DNA of 64,000 nucleotides from Chloroflexota bacterium (GCA_021325095.1 JAJPHV010000112.1:124001-188000); one strand, 5' to 3'. Positions 18,154-27,333 are shown, numbered from the stretch's first letter. The notes: a model not told the origin generated them from the letters alone. Program-made: numbers and translations.

Positions 18154-18527
18154 CACCGACGAATATCCTGGTCATTCTGGGTGGATTGGTTTTGATTGCT
18201 GGTATCGCTTGGTTCTTCTGGGGGCCGCGTCAAGGCGGACTTCGTGCAGCGGTCACATCGAGCGGCTATCAGGAGGCGATGGTGCTGGTCAAAGGCGGTT
18301 ATACACCCGACATTATCGTGGTGCAGCACGGCAAACCGGTTCGGCTGAACTTCCGCCGCGAAGAAACGGCAGCCTGCTCCGAGATGGTCGTGTTAGGTGA
18401 TTTTGCCAAGAGTGCCAAACTGCCCGAAGGCGAAACCGTGCCAGTGGAGTTCGTGCCCGATGAACCTGGGGAGTACGAATTCACCTGCCAGATGGGAATG
18501 ATCCGGGGCAAGCTGATTGTCGAGTAA
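18150..18527 (+). CDS. Membrane-anchored cupredoxin-like protein
   Basis: 125 residues: one N-terminal helix (about 6-25) and a cupredoxin domain. Likely ligands are the Cys in CSEMVV and the Cys and Met residues of FTCQMGMIRGKLIVE, the usual C-terminal copper loop of this small family. It should face the outside and receive or hold copper exported by the ATPase, with which it overlaps by 4 bp and is therefore translationally coupled. Confidence 0.85.
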   Translation: MTPTNILVILGGLVLIAGIAWFFWGPRQGGLRAAVTSSGYQEAMVLVKGGYTPDIIVVQHGKPVRLNFRREETAACSEMVVLGDFAKSAKLPEGETVPVEFVPDEPGEYEFTCQMGMIRGKLIVE

Positions 18528-18617
18528 ATGGCGCGCAGTGCGGGCAATTTTGAAAGCCATTGCCCATACTGCCCAATTGGAATGTTATGCACTGCACATC
18601 GGTAGGGAGTGGATGAA

Positions 18618-18872
18618 ATGGTACACGAACAACCATCCCGGTTCAGTTTCCTCAAGTCGAAAACGGGTGTGGCGATGGTCGCTTTCCTGGCGATTGCCGC
18701 CTTCTATCTGATTACCGAACACACGGCGCATGTCTTTGGCCTCTTACCGTATGGGCTGCTGTTCCTTTGCCCGCTGTTGCACCTGTTTATGCACAGTGGG
18801 CATGGGGATCACGGCGGACACAGCGACAACATTGAAAACCATGCGCAGCATTCTGAAGGAGGCCAGCGATGA
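18618..18872 (+). CDS. DUF2933-like small membrane protein
   Basis: 84 residues from the ATG at 18618 (GGGAG upstream). It has two closely spaced helices (about 16-33 and 37-54) and a His-rich tail (HLFMHSGHGDHGGHSDN), a pattern recurrent in copper-resistance loci. The tail could bind metal. The stop overlaps the next gene by 4 bp. Confidence 0.75.
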   Translation: MVHEQPSRFSFLKSKTGVAMVAFLAIAAFYLITEHTAHVFGLLPYGLLFLCPLLHLFMHSGHGDHGGHSDNIENHAQHSEGGQR

Positions 18873-19552
18873 ATGACGAGTTTCCAGCCTATGGCCTCTG
18901 GTCGCTGGTGATCATGAATGCCGCCGTGTTCATCCTCTTCGCATTCAGCTTCGCGCGCCCACGCACGGCCCGCGATTGGCGCTCCTTCGGAGCCTTCGCC
19001 GCCTTTCTGGTGGCGCTTTTCACGGAAATGTACGGTTTTCCATTGACGATCTACCTGCTTTCGGGGTGGCTCGGCAGCCGTTTCCCAGGACTGGACTTGC
19101 TTTCGCACAACGTTGGACACCTGTGGTCGACGCTCCTGGGCTGGCAAGGCGATCCGCATTTCAGCCCGCCGCACCTGTTAAGCTACCTCTTCATCGGTGG
19201 TGGGTTTGTCCTGCTGTCCAGTGCCTGGGACGTACTCTACAAGGCGCAGCGGGAGCATCATCTTGCCAAAACGGGACCGTATGCGCGGGTGCGTCACCCG
19301 CAGTACGTGGCGTTTACGCTTATCATGGTCGGGTTCCTGCTCCAATGGCCGACTCTGCTCACCCTGATTATGTTCCCGATTCTGGTGATCATGTACGTGC
19401 GGCTGTCACGGCGCGAGGAACAGGATGCGCAGGTGGAATTTGGCGAGGACTACACGCAGTATGCAGCCAATACTCCAGCCTTCTTCCCACGTCTTGGGAG
19501 ACGCCGACTGACGACCCCAACTGACCTCAATCAATCTACCTCTCATTCTTAG
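18869..19552 (+). CDS. ICMT-family membrane methyltransferase-like protein
   Basis: 227 residues and about five helices. The C-terminal motif GPYARVRHPQYVAF, then REEQDAQVEFGEDYTQY, is the SAM-binding signature of the isoprenylcysteine carboxyl methyltransferase/PEMT family. Bacterial members often sit beside copper genes, and their substrate is unknown. It is translationally coupled to the DUF2933-like gene. Confidence 0.85.
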   Translation: MNDEFPAYGLWSLVIMNAAVFILFAFSFARPRTARDWRSFGAFAAFLVALFTEMYGFPLTIYLLSGWLGSRFPGLDLLSHNVGHLWSTLLGWQGDPHFSPPHLLSYLFIGGGFVLLSSAWDVLYKAQREHHLAKTGPYARVRHPQYVAFTLIMVGFLLQWPTLLTLIMFPILVIMYVRLSRREEQDAQVEFGEDYTQYAANTPAFFPRLGRRRLTTPTDLNQSTSHS

Positions 19553-19566
19553 GAAGGAACGCTTCA

Positions 19567-19863
19567 ATGAGTGACAAATGCCATGTCGAATCAATCCAAA
19601 AGATGGCGACGCCAGAGGAGTTGGAAGCAACGACCTCAACGCTTTTGGTCATTTATGGAATGGGCTGCCCGAATTGTGCGGCCCGTGTCCGGAACAGCCT
19701 GCTCTCGATCACGGGCGTAGTTGACGCCTATGTAGACCACATCGCGGGCATGGCTCACGTGGTGTTCAACCCAAACTTGACTGCTTCACAGGCGTTGATC
19801 GACGCCGTGGCGCGTGCCGGGGGCGATGAGCGGCATGAATATGTAGCTGCACGATTACGATAG
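19567..19863 (+). CDS. HMA domain protein, CopZ-like
   Basis: 98 residues with a canonical metal loop GMGCPNCAARV (Cys pair near 34-37), then the HMA helix-strand pattern SLLSITGVVDAYVDHIAG and ALIDAVARAG. It probably carries Cu(I) in the cytoplasm to the ATPase. AAGGAA precedes the ATG. It is the last gene of the copA operon, and the operator-bearing promoter of the next gene lies just downstream. Confidence 0.88.
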   Translation: MSDKCHVESIQKMATPEELEATTSTLLVIYGMGCPNCAARVRNSLLSITGVVDAYVDHIAGMAHVVFNPNLTASQALIDAVARAGGDERHEYVAARLR

Positions 19864-19892
19864 GCGTCGCAGTACATAGGAGCCAACCTGTA

Positions 19893-19959
19893 GGCAATTC
19901 GGCTCGCTCGACCATACGCCATTTAGCGCTCACACCTTCAAACAAAATTCAGTTAACGT
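19893..19959 (+). promoter_or_regulatory. Operator-promoter of the beta-propeller gene
   Basis: Main palindrome CGCCATTTAGCG at 19917-19928, then 2 bp, -35 CACACC (19931-19936), 17 bp, -10 TAACGT (19954-19959). A weaker site GGCAATTCGGCT begins at 19893, 24 bp upstream. The architecture is shared with ten other promoters in the window. Confidence 0.7.
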
Positions 19960-20009
19960 TGGATTTGCCGCAATTTGCGCGTTTGCAACCCCTTGAAGGA
20001 GATACCGTA

Positions 20010-21116
20010 ATGACAAACAAGATTCCGCCCACTATCACAAGACTGCTATTTGCTGTTGGCCTGGCTCTTGCCGTCTTGTCCTGGTCGTTTCTCAGCTCCT
20101 CAACTGCCGTAGCGCATGAAAAACCGGTGACCGGAACGGTCTGGGTGGCCGACGAATACGGCAACAGCATTACCGTAATCGATGCCGCTACCAACAAGGT
20201 GGTGACGACGATCACTGGGATCGAAGGCCCGCACAATCTGCAAGTGTCGCCAGATGGCAAGAGCGTGTGGGCAGTCAGTGGGCATAAGTCGCTGGCCTTG
20301 ATGATCGATGCCACGACCTACACGCTTCATGGCACAGTTTCCACCGCAAAAGAGCCTGCACATATCATCCTGACCCCGGACGGCAAAACTGCCTACGCAA
20401 CAAACGGCGGCGATAATACGGTCACGGCCATTGACGTCGCCACGATGAAAGCCATTACGACCATCCCGGTGGGTGAATATCCACACGGACTGCGGCCCAG
20501 CCCTGACGGGAAGTGGGTGTATGTAGCCAATGCAAAGGGTACGACACTCAGTGTGATTGAGACTGCGACTAATCGCAAGGTTGACGACATTGAAGTCGGC
20601 CAGAGGCCGGTGCAGGTTGGGTTCTCGCCGGACGGTAAGTATGTCTACTTCTCGTTGAATGCAGAGAACGCAGTTGGCAAGGTGGATGTGACAACGCGCA
20701 GGCTAATTGACAAGGTCAAGGTTGGCGTCGGCCCGATCCAGGTCTTTGTCACTCCTGATAACAAGTCAGTGCTGGTCGCTAATCAGGGGACTAAAGACAA
20801 GCCCAGCACCACGGTTTCGATCATTGACGCAGCGACCTTTTCGGTGGTCAGCACAGTCGAAACGGGGAAAGGCGCACATGGTACGGTGATCGATCCGTCG
20901 GGCGAGTATGCCTACATTACAAATATCTATGGCAATGACGTGGCCGTAATCGACCTCGCTGAACGGAGAGTGATTACGAACATCCCGACTGGCGTTGGGC
21001 CAAACGGCATTAGCTTCTCGCCGCTCGCACCAGCCCCCGCGTCAGCATCCGAAATCAAGTTTTCGTTGCCTCACGATGAAGAAGCCGACATGAAGGACAT
21101 GGATATGGGCAACTGA
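20010..21116 (+). CDS. Exported YVTN-type beta-propeller protein
   Basis: 368 residues from the ATG at 20010 (GAAGGAG upstream). A signal peptide of about 35 residues ends near AVAHEKP. At least six repeats follow of the form VWVADEYGNSITVIDAATNKVV / SPDGKxVY, the cytochrome cd1/YVTN propeller repeat. The tail HDEEADMKDMDMGN is rich in Met, Asp and His and may bind metal. Such proteins are exported and often accompany copper systems, but no enzymatic residue can be pointed to. It has its own regulated promoter. Confidence 0.85.
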   Translation: MTNKIPPTITRLLFAVGLALAVLSWSFLSSSTAVAHEKPVTGTVWVADEYGNSITVIDAATNKVVTTITGIEGPHNLQVSPDGKSVWAVSGHKSLALMIDATTYTLHGTVSTAKEPAHIILTPDGKTAYATNGGDNTVTAIDVATMKAITTIPVGEYPHGLRPSPDGKWVYVANAKGTTLSVIETATNRKVDDIEVGQRPVQVGFSPDGKYVYFSLNAENAVGKVDVTTRRLIDKVKVGVGPIQVFVTPDNKSVLVANQGTKDKPSTTVSIIDAATFSVVSTVETGKGAHGTVIDPSGEYAYITNIYGNDVAVIDLAERRVITNIPTGVGPNGISFSPLAPAPASASEIKFSLPHDEEADMKDMDMGN

Positions 21117-21150
21117 CAGAATCGTTTAAACCTACCAATTGATTCTGCAC

Positions 21151-21188
21151 GCCTGCTGTCGGCATCACAGAAATGGTTGACAGCAGGC
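21151..21188 (+). terminator. Stem-loop after the beta-propeller gene
   Basis: GCCTGCTGTC and GACAGCAGGC form a perfect 10 bp stem with an 18-base loop, followed by GATTTTGC. A plausible factor-independent terminator, though the T tract is short. Confidence 0.55.
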
Positions 21189-21367
21189 GATTTTGCACCA
21201 TTTTGAAGCCAATATTCCAAGTTGGGCACTCAAGCTGATGGAGTAAATGATGAGGAGCTTTATCAAGATAGAGTCCCAATCTCACTCCATCAGTCAGGAC
21301 TCCACACTAAATTCGCATAATAGCGAAGTCAAGAATAGCAGGCGAATGATCGTATCGGGAGAGAGCT

Positions 21368-21586
21368 ATGGTCAACGACCCCGTTTGTGGAATGGCTGTG
21401 GATGAAACGAAGTTAACCGGTCAGTCAGGCTACAGCCGACAGGCTTACCTGGGTAAGTCTGAATACAAAGGACAAACCTATTATTTCTGCTCGGCCAACT
21501 GCAAACGTCACTTTGACCACAGCCCGGAATACTATCTCGATAGGCAATCCCGTCCAACGAATGCGAAGGATGATTCAAAAGGTTGA
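21368..21586 (+). CDS. YHS domain protein
   Basis: 72 residues. It begins with DPVCGMAVDE, followed by YYFCSANCKRHFD, the cysteine pattern of YHS metal-binding domains found in CopA and in stand-alone proteins. It resembles the YHS unit at 29115-29288. GGGAGAGAG precedes the ATG. It probably binds Cu or a related soft metal. Confidence 0.8.
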   Translation: MVNDPVCGMAVDETKLTGQSGYSRQAYLGKSEYKGQTYYFCSANCKRHFDHSPEYYLDRQSRPTNAKDDSKG

Positions 21587-21803
21587 ACACCATCGTGTCG
21601 AATCACTGCGGTCACCGCCAATCGCGCAAGGATGAGCAGATCTAACCGGACTCCACATCGACCCACTCAGCAAGCGCTGAATTCCAATTGGTCGCCCTTC
21701 CCCGGCTTGCTCGGCCAACTGCCAGCCATTTTTGCGTGGCACATCGTTCGGAAATGCAGCAGCGCAGAAGTAAGGTGTTGTTTACGGAAAGAGGGAAAAA
21801 GCG

Positions 21804-22151
21804 ATGTTGAGCAACACGGTGCAGCTTAGGAGACGTTCATCGGATGAGGAGTATGATCGGCATTGGTGTCCAAACTCACAGACCTATGCACCAGCGGACG
21901 TCCTATTGCAGTACCTTCGGGCCGGTTGGCAACTGGATAATTTGGTGACTGTACAGAGCTTCTTTCATGGCGCTTGTCGTCGATCCGACGTTTTCTATTT
22001 CAGGCTGAACCTCGGAGACATCGTCCTAGAAATGCCTGTCCTGGCGAACCCAGTAGTTTTTCAGATTGTGGAGAACAATCGGTTAACACAAATTCCCTGG
22101 AACAGCGAGGCTCATGCGTCAGAGAGCTTCGCTAGTTCCTGTAATGTTTAG
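21804..22151 (+). CDS. Hypothetical protein, 115 residues
   Basis: Start ATG with GAGGGAAAAAG upstream. Soluble, with a globular look: RHWCPNSQTYAPADVLL, VTVQSFFHGACRRSDVFYF, then VLEMPVLANPVVFQIV. Two cysteines and several aromatic residues are spread through it, but no metal motif is clear. The regular hydrophobic pattern argues for a real gene. It lies between the YHS gene and the csoR-copA operon. Confidence 0.5.
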   Translation: MLSNTVQLRRRSSDEEYDRHWCPNSQTYAPADVLLQYLRAGWQLDNLVTVQSFFHGACRRSDVFYFRLNLGDIVLEMPVLANPVVFQIVENNRLTQIPWNSEAHASESFASSCNV

Positions 22152-22355
22152 TCCGCCTCTGGGTGGCTCGCTTCTCGGAGCAGTCAACGTTCTGTATTGT
22201 CTGATCTGGCCGCAGCGTTAGCCAGCATGGGTTCAACTGATTGCTGTGGCTGCCCTCAGCCTCGTATCAATCGCGTGCGCTACACGCCTCAATGATCGTC
22301 CCATACTCGGTCAAATGTGTTGTACTTTTCGAACTTGCGCTTTGCCTGAGCAATG

Positions 22356-22421
22356 CGCCAAATTGCCTATGCTTTGCCCCGGCAAATGGCGCTGGTTCAG
22401 GACGCAAGCCTGGCATAAGCT
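22356..22421 (+). promoter_or_regulatory. Operator-promoter of the csoR-copA operon
   Basis: Main palindrome CGGCAAATGGCG at 22380-22391, 2 bp, -35 GGTTCA (22394-22399), 16 bp, -10 TAAGCT (22416-22421). A second site CGCCAAATTGCC at 22356-22367 lies 24 bp upstream. The 22152-22452 interval holds nothing else that can be recognised. Confidence 0.65.
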
Positions 22422-22452
22422 ATGGATAACGGGAGAGGGCTAGGGTACGCAC

Positions 22453-22797
22453 ATGCTAGTTTGGCGACGAGATTACGAAACGGCGATCCGGCAGGCGACA
22501 CATCGCCTCGTCGGGGCTGGCCTGCAAGTCGTGCGAACCTTCGACCTGAAATCAGCGTGTGCCGACTCATCGGGCGTCTGCCCACATCACGGCACAGCAC
22601 CATGCAACTGCCAGATGGCGATCCTCCTGGTTTATGGTGCAGCCGCACAACCGGCGACCCTGATGGTCCATGGATGCGACGGCCAAACCTCGTTTTCCTT
22701 GGTGGATGTACCTCAACAGCCGACGGATCCGGAGATCGAGTCGGCAATTCTACGCGCTATATCGTTCGATCATTTGCTCGTGGGCAATGAACCATGA
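22453..22797 (+). CDS. Hypothetical Cys/His-containing protein of the csoR operon
   Basis: 114 residues. The centre carries CPHHGTAPCNCQMAILLVYG, a Cys/His cluster that could bind metal, after an N-terminal helix-strand unit (ATHRLVGAGLQVVRTFDLKSA). Small proteins of this type recur directly upstream of CsoR-family regulators. Its end overlaps the csoR start by 4 bp, so the two are co-translated. Confidence 0.75.
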   Translation: MLVWRRDYETAIRQATHRLVGAGLQVVRTFDLKSACADSSGVCPHHGTAPCNCQMAILLVYGAAAQPATLMVHGCDGQTSFSLVDVPQQPTDPEIESAILRAISFDHLLVGNEP

Positions 22798-23120
22798 ACC
22801 AGCACTCGACTGAAGAACGAACTGCCATTCTGAACCGCCTGAAGTCGGCGGAGGGGCATCTGCGGGCGATTGTCGGCATGATGGAGACGGGTCGCCCCTG
22901 CGCTGAGATATTACATCAACTGGATGCAGTCGGAGCCGCGATAACGGTTGTTGGCTGCGCGCTGCGCGCCTGCGAGTTTCGAGACTGCACCGACATTATC
23001 TTACACAGCCCTGACACTGAAGCCCGTGCCGCTGAGGTGCGGCGACTGGAGGCCCTGTACGGCTTGCCTACCCAACGCTTTACGGTTAAGGAGATAAACC
23101 CTGATGAGCAACCCACTTGA
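22794..23120 (+). CDS. csoR: CsoR/FrmR-family metal-sensing repressor
   Basis: 108 residues, all helical, with the opening RLKSAEGHLRAIVGMMETGRPCAEIL characteristic of the family. The conserved N-terminal ligand Cys36 is present. In CsoR the next ligands are His61 and Cys65; here residue 61 is Glu, 65 is Cys, and extra cysteines lie at 55 and 60. The metal or thiol sensed may therefore differ from classical Cu(I). It overlaps the copA start by 17 bp and presumably regulates its own operon. Confidence 0.88.
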   Translation: MNQHSTEERTAILNRLKSAEGHLRAIVGMMETGRPCAEILHQLDAVGAAITVVGCALRACEFRDCTDIILHSPDTEARAAEVRRLEALYGLPTQRFTVKEINPDEQPT

Positions 23121-25722
23121 GATGGAAATCAGCCTGCCAGTGACCGGTATGACCTGTGCTTCGTGCGTCGCTCACGTCGAACGAGCGCTCAAGGAATTAC
23201 CCGGCGTTTCAAAAACGGTAGTCAACCTGGCGGCTGCCAAAGCCAGCATATCCTACGATCCGAAACAAATCGGACTGGCAAATTTTCAGCGAGCGGTGGC
23301 TGACGTAGGCTATGCCGTGCCTACGGCGGAACTGTCGCTCGACGTGCGCGGTATGACCTGTGGCGCATGTGTGGATCATGTCGAAGGGGCGCTGAAAGCA
23401 TTGACGGGTGTGGAGAACGCAGTGGTTAACCTCGGCCTGGGTACAGCGCGCGTCCAATACATTCCGGGCGTGGTGACGACTAACCAGATGAAGCGTGCTG
23501 TGCGCGAGGTCGGCTACGAGGCCACCGAACGGAGCGCTGCCGCCGATGCTGTTGACCGCGAGCGGCAAGTGCGTGAGGAGGAGCTTAAACGCCAGGGACG
23601 CAACCTGATCATTGCCGCGTCGATTGGGCTGCTGGCCATGATCGGTACGTTTTACGATATGCTTGGCCCATTCAAGGCAATCGTACCCGAATGGTTGTCG
23701 TATAAGTGGCTAATTGGTCTGCTCACGACGCCGCTGATCTTCGGCCCTGGTCGGCAGTTCTTTACGAACTCGTGGCGCGGTCTGAAGCACGGCGTGACCG
23801 ATATGAACCTCCTGTATGCGACAGGTATCGGCGCAGCCTATGGCATCGCTGTCATTAACACCTTGTTGCCCAATGCAGGCTTTGGCGGTGAAGGGGCCAC
23901 GTTCTTCGAGAGTGCGGCGCTGCTCACCACGTTCATCGTGTTGGGCCGCTGGTTGGAGGCGTTGACGCGCGGGCGCACTTCCGAAGCGATCCGCAAACTG
24001 ATGAAGCTCCAGCCCAAAATGGCCCGTATCCTTCGGAACGGCGCAGAAGAAGACATCCCCGCCGATGAAGTTGAGGTCGGCGATGTTCTGCTGATGCGGC
24101 CCGGCGAATCCATTCCGGTGGATGGCGTGGTCAGGGAAGGCTACAGCGCCGTTGACGAATCCATGCTGACTGGGGAAAGCCTGCCTGTTGAGAAGAAAGC
24201 AGGCGACGCCGTTATCGGCGGCACACTGAACAAGACCGGTGCGTTCAAGTTCGAGGCTATGAAGGTCGGCGCGGATACGGCGCTTTCGCAGATCATCAAG
24301 CTCGTCGAGGATGCCCAGGCGAGCAAAGCGCCGATTCAGAAGTTGGCCGATTGGGTCGCCGGACATTTCATCCTGGGCGTTCACCTGCTGGCAATCGTGG
24401 TTTTTGGCTTCTGGTTTTTCATCGGCTTCCGCTTATTCTTCGATCCGAATTCCAGCTTCATCCTCTCGCCCTACAAGCTGGGTGAGATCGGCGTGTTCGG
24501 CTTCTCGCTGCTGCTCTCCGTCACGGTGCTGGTAATCTCTTGCCCATGCGCGGTGGGGCTGGCGACACCGAGTGCCATGATGGCTGGCACGGGCAAAGCT
24601 GCCGAACACGGTGTACTGTTCAAAGGTGCAGAAGCTATTGAGAATGCCAGCAAGTTGCAGACCGTCGTTTTCGACAAGACCGGCACGCTGACTCGAGGCG
24701 AGCCGTCCGTGACTGATGTGATTGTGGCTGGAAACGGAATAGCAGATCATAAGCCAGCCGATCTGCTTCGTCTGGCCGCTATCGCCGAGAAGAACAGCGA
24801 ACATCCATTGGGTGAGGCAATTGTCCGGGGCGCGGAAGCTAAGGGTTTGGCCCTCGTAGATGCTGTCTCGTTCAACTCGATCCCAGGTCACGGCGTCGAG
24901 GCGAAGGTTGATGAACAGCTCGTGCTGATCGGCAATCGCAAATTGATGCGCGAGCGCGCTGTAGACTTCGGAGTGCTGCTGCCGCAGGCTGAACGGCTCG
25001 AAGGCGAAGGCAAGACCGTCATGTTCGTCGCAGTGGATGGGCAACCGCTCGGCCTGATAGCCGTCGCCGATACGTTGAAGCCGTTCTCTGTCGAAGCGGT
25101 CAAGAAGCTCCACAGGTTTGGGCTGGAAACGGTCATGATCACGGGGGACAACCGGCGCACTGCCGAAGCCATCGCCCGGCAAGTCGGTATCGATCACGTC
25201 ATGGCCGAAGTGCTGCCACAGGACAAGGCTGAGGAAGTCAAGAAGCTCCAGATGCTAGGCAAAAAAGTGGCAATGGTCGGTGACGGTGTGAACGACGCTC
25301 CGGCGCTTGCCCAGGCAGACGTCGGCATGGCGATTGGTTCCGGCACGGACGTAGCGAAGGAAACGGGGGACGTCATCCTGATCAAAGACGACGTGCAGGA
25401 CGTGATCGTTGCCCTGGAAATTGCACGGGCTACGATGCGCAAGGTCAGGCAAAACCTTTTCTGGGCCTTCGTTTACAACACGCTGGGTATCCCACTCGGC
25501 GCGGGGCTGTTCTACCCGTTCCTGCGCCTGGTGGTCAGCCCTGAACTGGCGGGCGCGTTGATGGCGGTAAGTTCCGTGTCCGTCACACTCAATACACTGC
25601 TGCTGAAGCGCTTCACGCCGTCGATTCAGCTCGGTGAGGGCAACGCAACGCCGGACACCAAGGCTGCCCATGCACGCCTCACCCCTGCGGCCACGAACAG
25701 CAGGCAGTCGTCCAACGGATGA
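23104..25722 (+). CDS. copA: Cu(I)-exporting P1B-type ATPase with two HMA domains
   Basis: 872 residues. Two intact HMA domains (GMTCASC at 15-21, GMTCGAC at 83-89) replace the YHS-plus-HMA head of the first ATPase. CPC at 480-482, Asp524 in DKTGT, SEHP and GDGVNDAP are present, as are YN and MAVSS in the last two helices, so it is a Cu(I) pump. TAAGGAG precedes the ATG. It is the third gene after the small Cys/His protein and csoR. Two distinct CopA paralogues suggest different affinities or partners. Confidence 0.96.
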   Translation: MSNPLEMEISLPVTGMTCASCVAHVERALKELPGVSKTVVNLAAAKASISYDPKQIGLANFQRAVADVGYAVPTAELSLDVRGMTCGACVDHVEGALKALTGVENAVVNLGLGTARVQYIPGVVTTNQMKRAVREVGYEATERSAAADAVDRERQVREEELKRQGRNLIIAASIGLLAMIGTFYDMLGPFKAIVPEWLSYKWLIGLLTTPLIFGPGRQFFTNSWRGLKHGVTDMNLLYATGIGAAYGIAVINTLLPNAGFGGEGATFFESAALLTTFIVLGRWLEALTRGRTSEAIRKLMKLQPKMARILRNGAEEDIPADEVEVGDVLLMRPGESIPVDGVVREGYSAVDESMLTGESLPVEKKAGDAVIGGTLNKTGAFKFEAMKVGADTALSQIIKLVEDAQASKAPIQKLADWVAGHFILGVHLLAIVVFGFWFFIGFRLFFDPNSSFILSPYKLGEIGVFGFSLLLSVTVLVISCPCAVGLATPSAMMAGTGKAAEHGVLFKGAEAIENASKLQTVVFDKTGTLTRGEPSVTDVIVAGNGIADHKPADLLRLAAIAEKNSEHPLGEAIVRGAEAKGLALVDAVSFNSIPGHGVEAKVDEQLVLIGNRKLMRERAVDFGVLLPQAERLEGEGKTVMFVAVDGQPLGLIAVADTLKPFSVEAVKKLHRFGLETVMITGDNRRTAEAIARQVGIDHVMAEVLPQDKAEEVKKLQMLGKKVAMVGDGVNDAPALAQADVGMAIGSGTDVAKETGDVILIKDDVQDVIVALEIARATMRKVRQNLFWAFVYNTLGIPLGAGLFYPFLRLVVSPELAGALMAVSSVSVTLNTLLLKRFTPSIQLGEGNATPDTKAAHARLTPAATNSRQSSNG

Positions 25723-25739
25723 ATTCGGCAGTATCGATA

Positions 25740-25797
25740 GGGCAGGCATTTGCGCACAAGATGGATCGCGTTACGCAATACAAGGGCCAGCCTGCCC
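25740..25797. repeat. Nested inverted repeat after the second copA
   Basis: GGGCAGGC (25740-25747) pairs with GCCTGCCC (25790-25797). Inside, TTTGCG and CGCAAT give a second shorter stem. No T tract follows. It could be a terminator variant or an RNA processing site between copA and the CbiX-like gene. Confidence 0.4.
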
Positions 25798-25833
25798 TTA
25801 GCGTGAAACCTTCGGAACAAGTTAGGAGTCAAC

Positions 25834-26346
25834 GTGGAAAAGATCGTGATTGTCCTCGCCATGCACGGCGCGCCACCCAGTGATTTCTCAAAGCGCGAGA
25901 TGGCCGAATTATTCAGCCTGCACAGCCGGTTGGCATCGGCGTCAGAGATGGAGCGTAGGGCGCTTCAGCCCCGTTACGCGGAACTGGACACCAAAATGCG
26001 TGAGTGGCCGCGCACATCGAGCAATGACCCGTTTTATGCTGCATCCCAGGAATTGGCTGAACACCTTCGCCAGGCAACTCATTGCGAGGTAGTCGTCGGA
26101 TTCAACGAGTTTTGCAGTCCAGGTCTGGACGAGGCGCTCGATCAAGCGGTCACGAAAGGTGCTGAGAAAGTGGTCGTAGTGACACCGATGACGACACGTG
26201 GCGGTGAACACGCAGAGGTTGACATCCCGCGTGCCATACAGGAAGCCACCGAACAGCATCCCGGAATAGCCTTCCGCTATGCATGGCCGTTCCCTGTGCC
26301 AGAGGTCGCACAACTCCTCGCAGACCACATCGCCCATTTTGTTTGA
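25834..26346 (+). CDS. CbiX/sirohydrochlorin chelatase-like protein
   Basis: 170 residues from a GTG with TTAGGAG upstream. One CbiX-type domain: MHGAPP near the N-terminus and VVTPMTTRGGEHAEVDIPRAI later, including the His residues used for metal insertion in chelatases, and the closing YAWPFP. Chelatases of this size normally insert Co or Fe into tetrapyrroles. No tetrapyrrole genes are near, so a metal-carrier role is equally possible. Confidence 0.75.
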   Translation: MEKIVIVLAMHGAPPSDFSKREMAELFSLHSRLASASEMERRALQPRYAELDTKMREWPRTSSNDPFYAASQELAEHLRQATHCEVVVGFNEFCSPGLDEALDQAVTKGAEKVVVVTPMTTRGGEHAEVDIPRAIQEATEQHPGIAFRYAWPFPVPEVAQLLADHIAHFV

Positions 26347-26374
26347 TTGATCGAATCCTATTGGGAGGTCATCG

Positions 26375-26605
26375 ATGGAACATCAACCGGTTGAGACAGA
26401 AATCGCACGTAAAAGCGCCTTGATTTATCTGCCGATTTCGCTAGGGATGGCGCTGCTATTTGTGGTAACTGCCAGCGTGGTCGGTAATTATCCACTCGTA
26501 GCGAAGATTGGTGGAGCTTTTTGGATCGGCTTGCTCAGTCTGATCGTGTCGATGCCCGTCGTCACATCGCATGTCAAGAGGCAGCTACGCGGACAAGGGT
26601 CGTGA
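26375..26605 (+). CDS. Small two-helix membrane protein, hypothetical
   Basis: 76 residues: two helices (about 15-36 and 44-63) and a basic end. GGGAGG precedes the ATG. The gap of 28 bp to the CbiX-like gene suggests co-transcription. No family is recognised. Confidence 0.6.
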   Translation: MEHQPVETEIARKSALIYLPISLGMALLFVVTASVVGNYPLVAKIGGAFWIGLLSLIVSMPVVTSHVKRQLRGQGS

Positions 26606-26655
26606 AACCCTTGTAACCAATGGCCGATCTGCCCGGAGTGGAGTAGGATCAGTTC

Positions 26656-27333
26656 ATGTCCATTTCGACTTCGCCTATCCGCGTTATTCTGGCTGACGAC
26701 CATGCTGTGGTACGTGCGGGCATTCGCCAGTTCATGGGGCGTGCCGGCGACATCCAGATCATTGCTGAAGCCGAAGATGGCGAGATGGCAAAAGCGGCCA
26801 TCGAACGCCATCTGCCGGATGTGGCGGTACTGGACATCCAAATGCCGCGTGCCACAGGCATTGAAGTGACTCGCTGGGTACGTGCTAACCATCGCACCGT
26901 TGGCGTGTTGATCCTGACTGCCTACGACGACGATCCCTACGTCTTGGCGGTCCTTCAGGCGGGAGCGAATGGCTACGTCCTGAAGACAGCCTCGCCGGAC
27001 GAAATCGTGCAAGCCGTCAGGGATGTTCATGCCGGAAAATCGGTCCTGACCAACACCATTGCCCAGAAATTGATGTCGCACCTCTCCGGCCAGGCTCAAG
27101 CGGCCCCGGTTGACCCCCTCACGGATCGGGAGCTAGAAGTATTGGCCCTGACTGCAAAGGGTTATACCAATAAAGCGATTGGTGTGCAGTTAGGAATCAG
27201 CGACCGAACCGTACAAGGCCACCTGGCGCACATCTTTGAGCGACTTCGGGCCACCAGCCGCACTGAGGCCGTCATGCGCGCCGTGTCGTTGGGTTGGCTG
27301 TCGCCCGATCTGGACGCGCCGAGTGACCGTTGA
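26656..27333 (+). CDS. NarL/FixJ-family response regulator
   Basis: 225 residues. The receiver has Asp14/Asp15 (ADDHA), phospho-acceptor Asp60 (LDIQMP) and Lys near 110 (VLKTAS). The LuxR-type helix-turn-helix LTDRELEVLALTAKGYTNKAIGVQLGISDRTVQGHL occupies about 153-195. The kinase gene follows immediately. Its receiver is closely related to the orphan receiver at 35111. It is one candidate for the factor binding the repeated palindrome. Confidence 0.93.
   Translation: MSISTSPIRVILADDHAVVRAGIRQFMGRAGDIQIIAEAEDGEMAKAAIERHLPDVAVLDIQMPRATGIEVTRWVRANHRTVGVLILTAYDDDPYVLAVLQAGANGYVLKTASPDEIVQAVRDVHAGKSVLTNTIAQKLMSHLSGQAQAAPVDPLTDRELEVLALTAKGYTNKAIGVQLGISDRTVQGHLAHIFERLRATSRTEAVMRAVSLGWLSPDLDAPSDR

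Noticed and set aside
18541..18590. GCCC-rich inverted sequences resembling the shared operator before the DUF2933-like gene
   Set aside because: No 12-mer is in the right register with a -10 element, so it was not counted as a member of the regulon.
21721..21790. GCCATTTTTGCG before the hypothetical gene at 21804
   Set aside because: Only partial match to the palindrome and no -10 in register.
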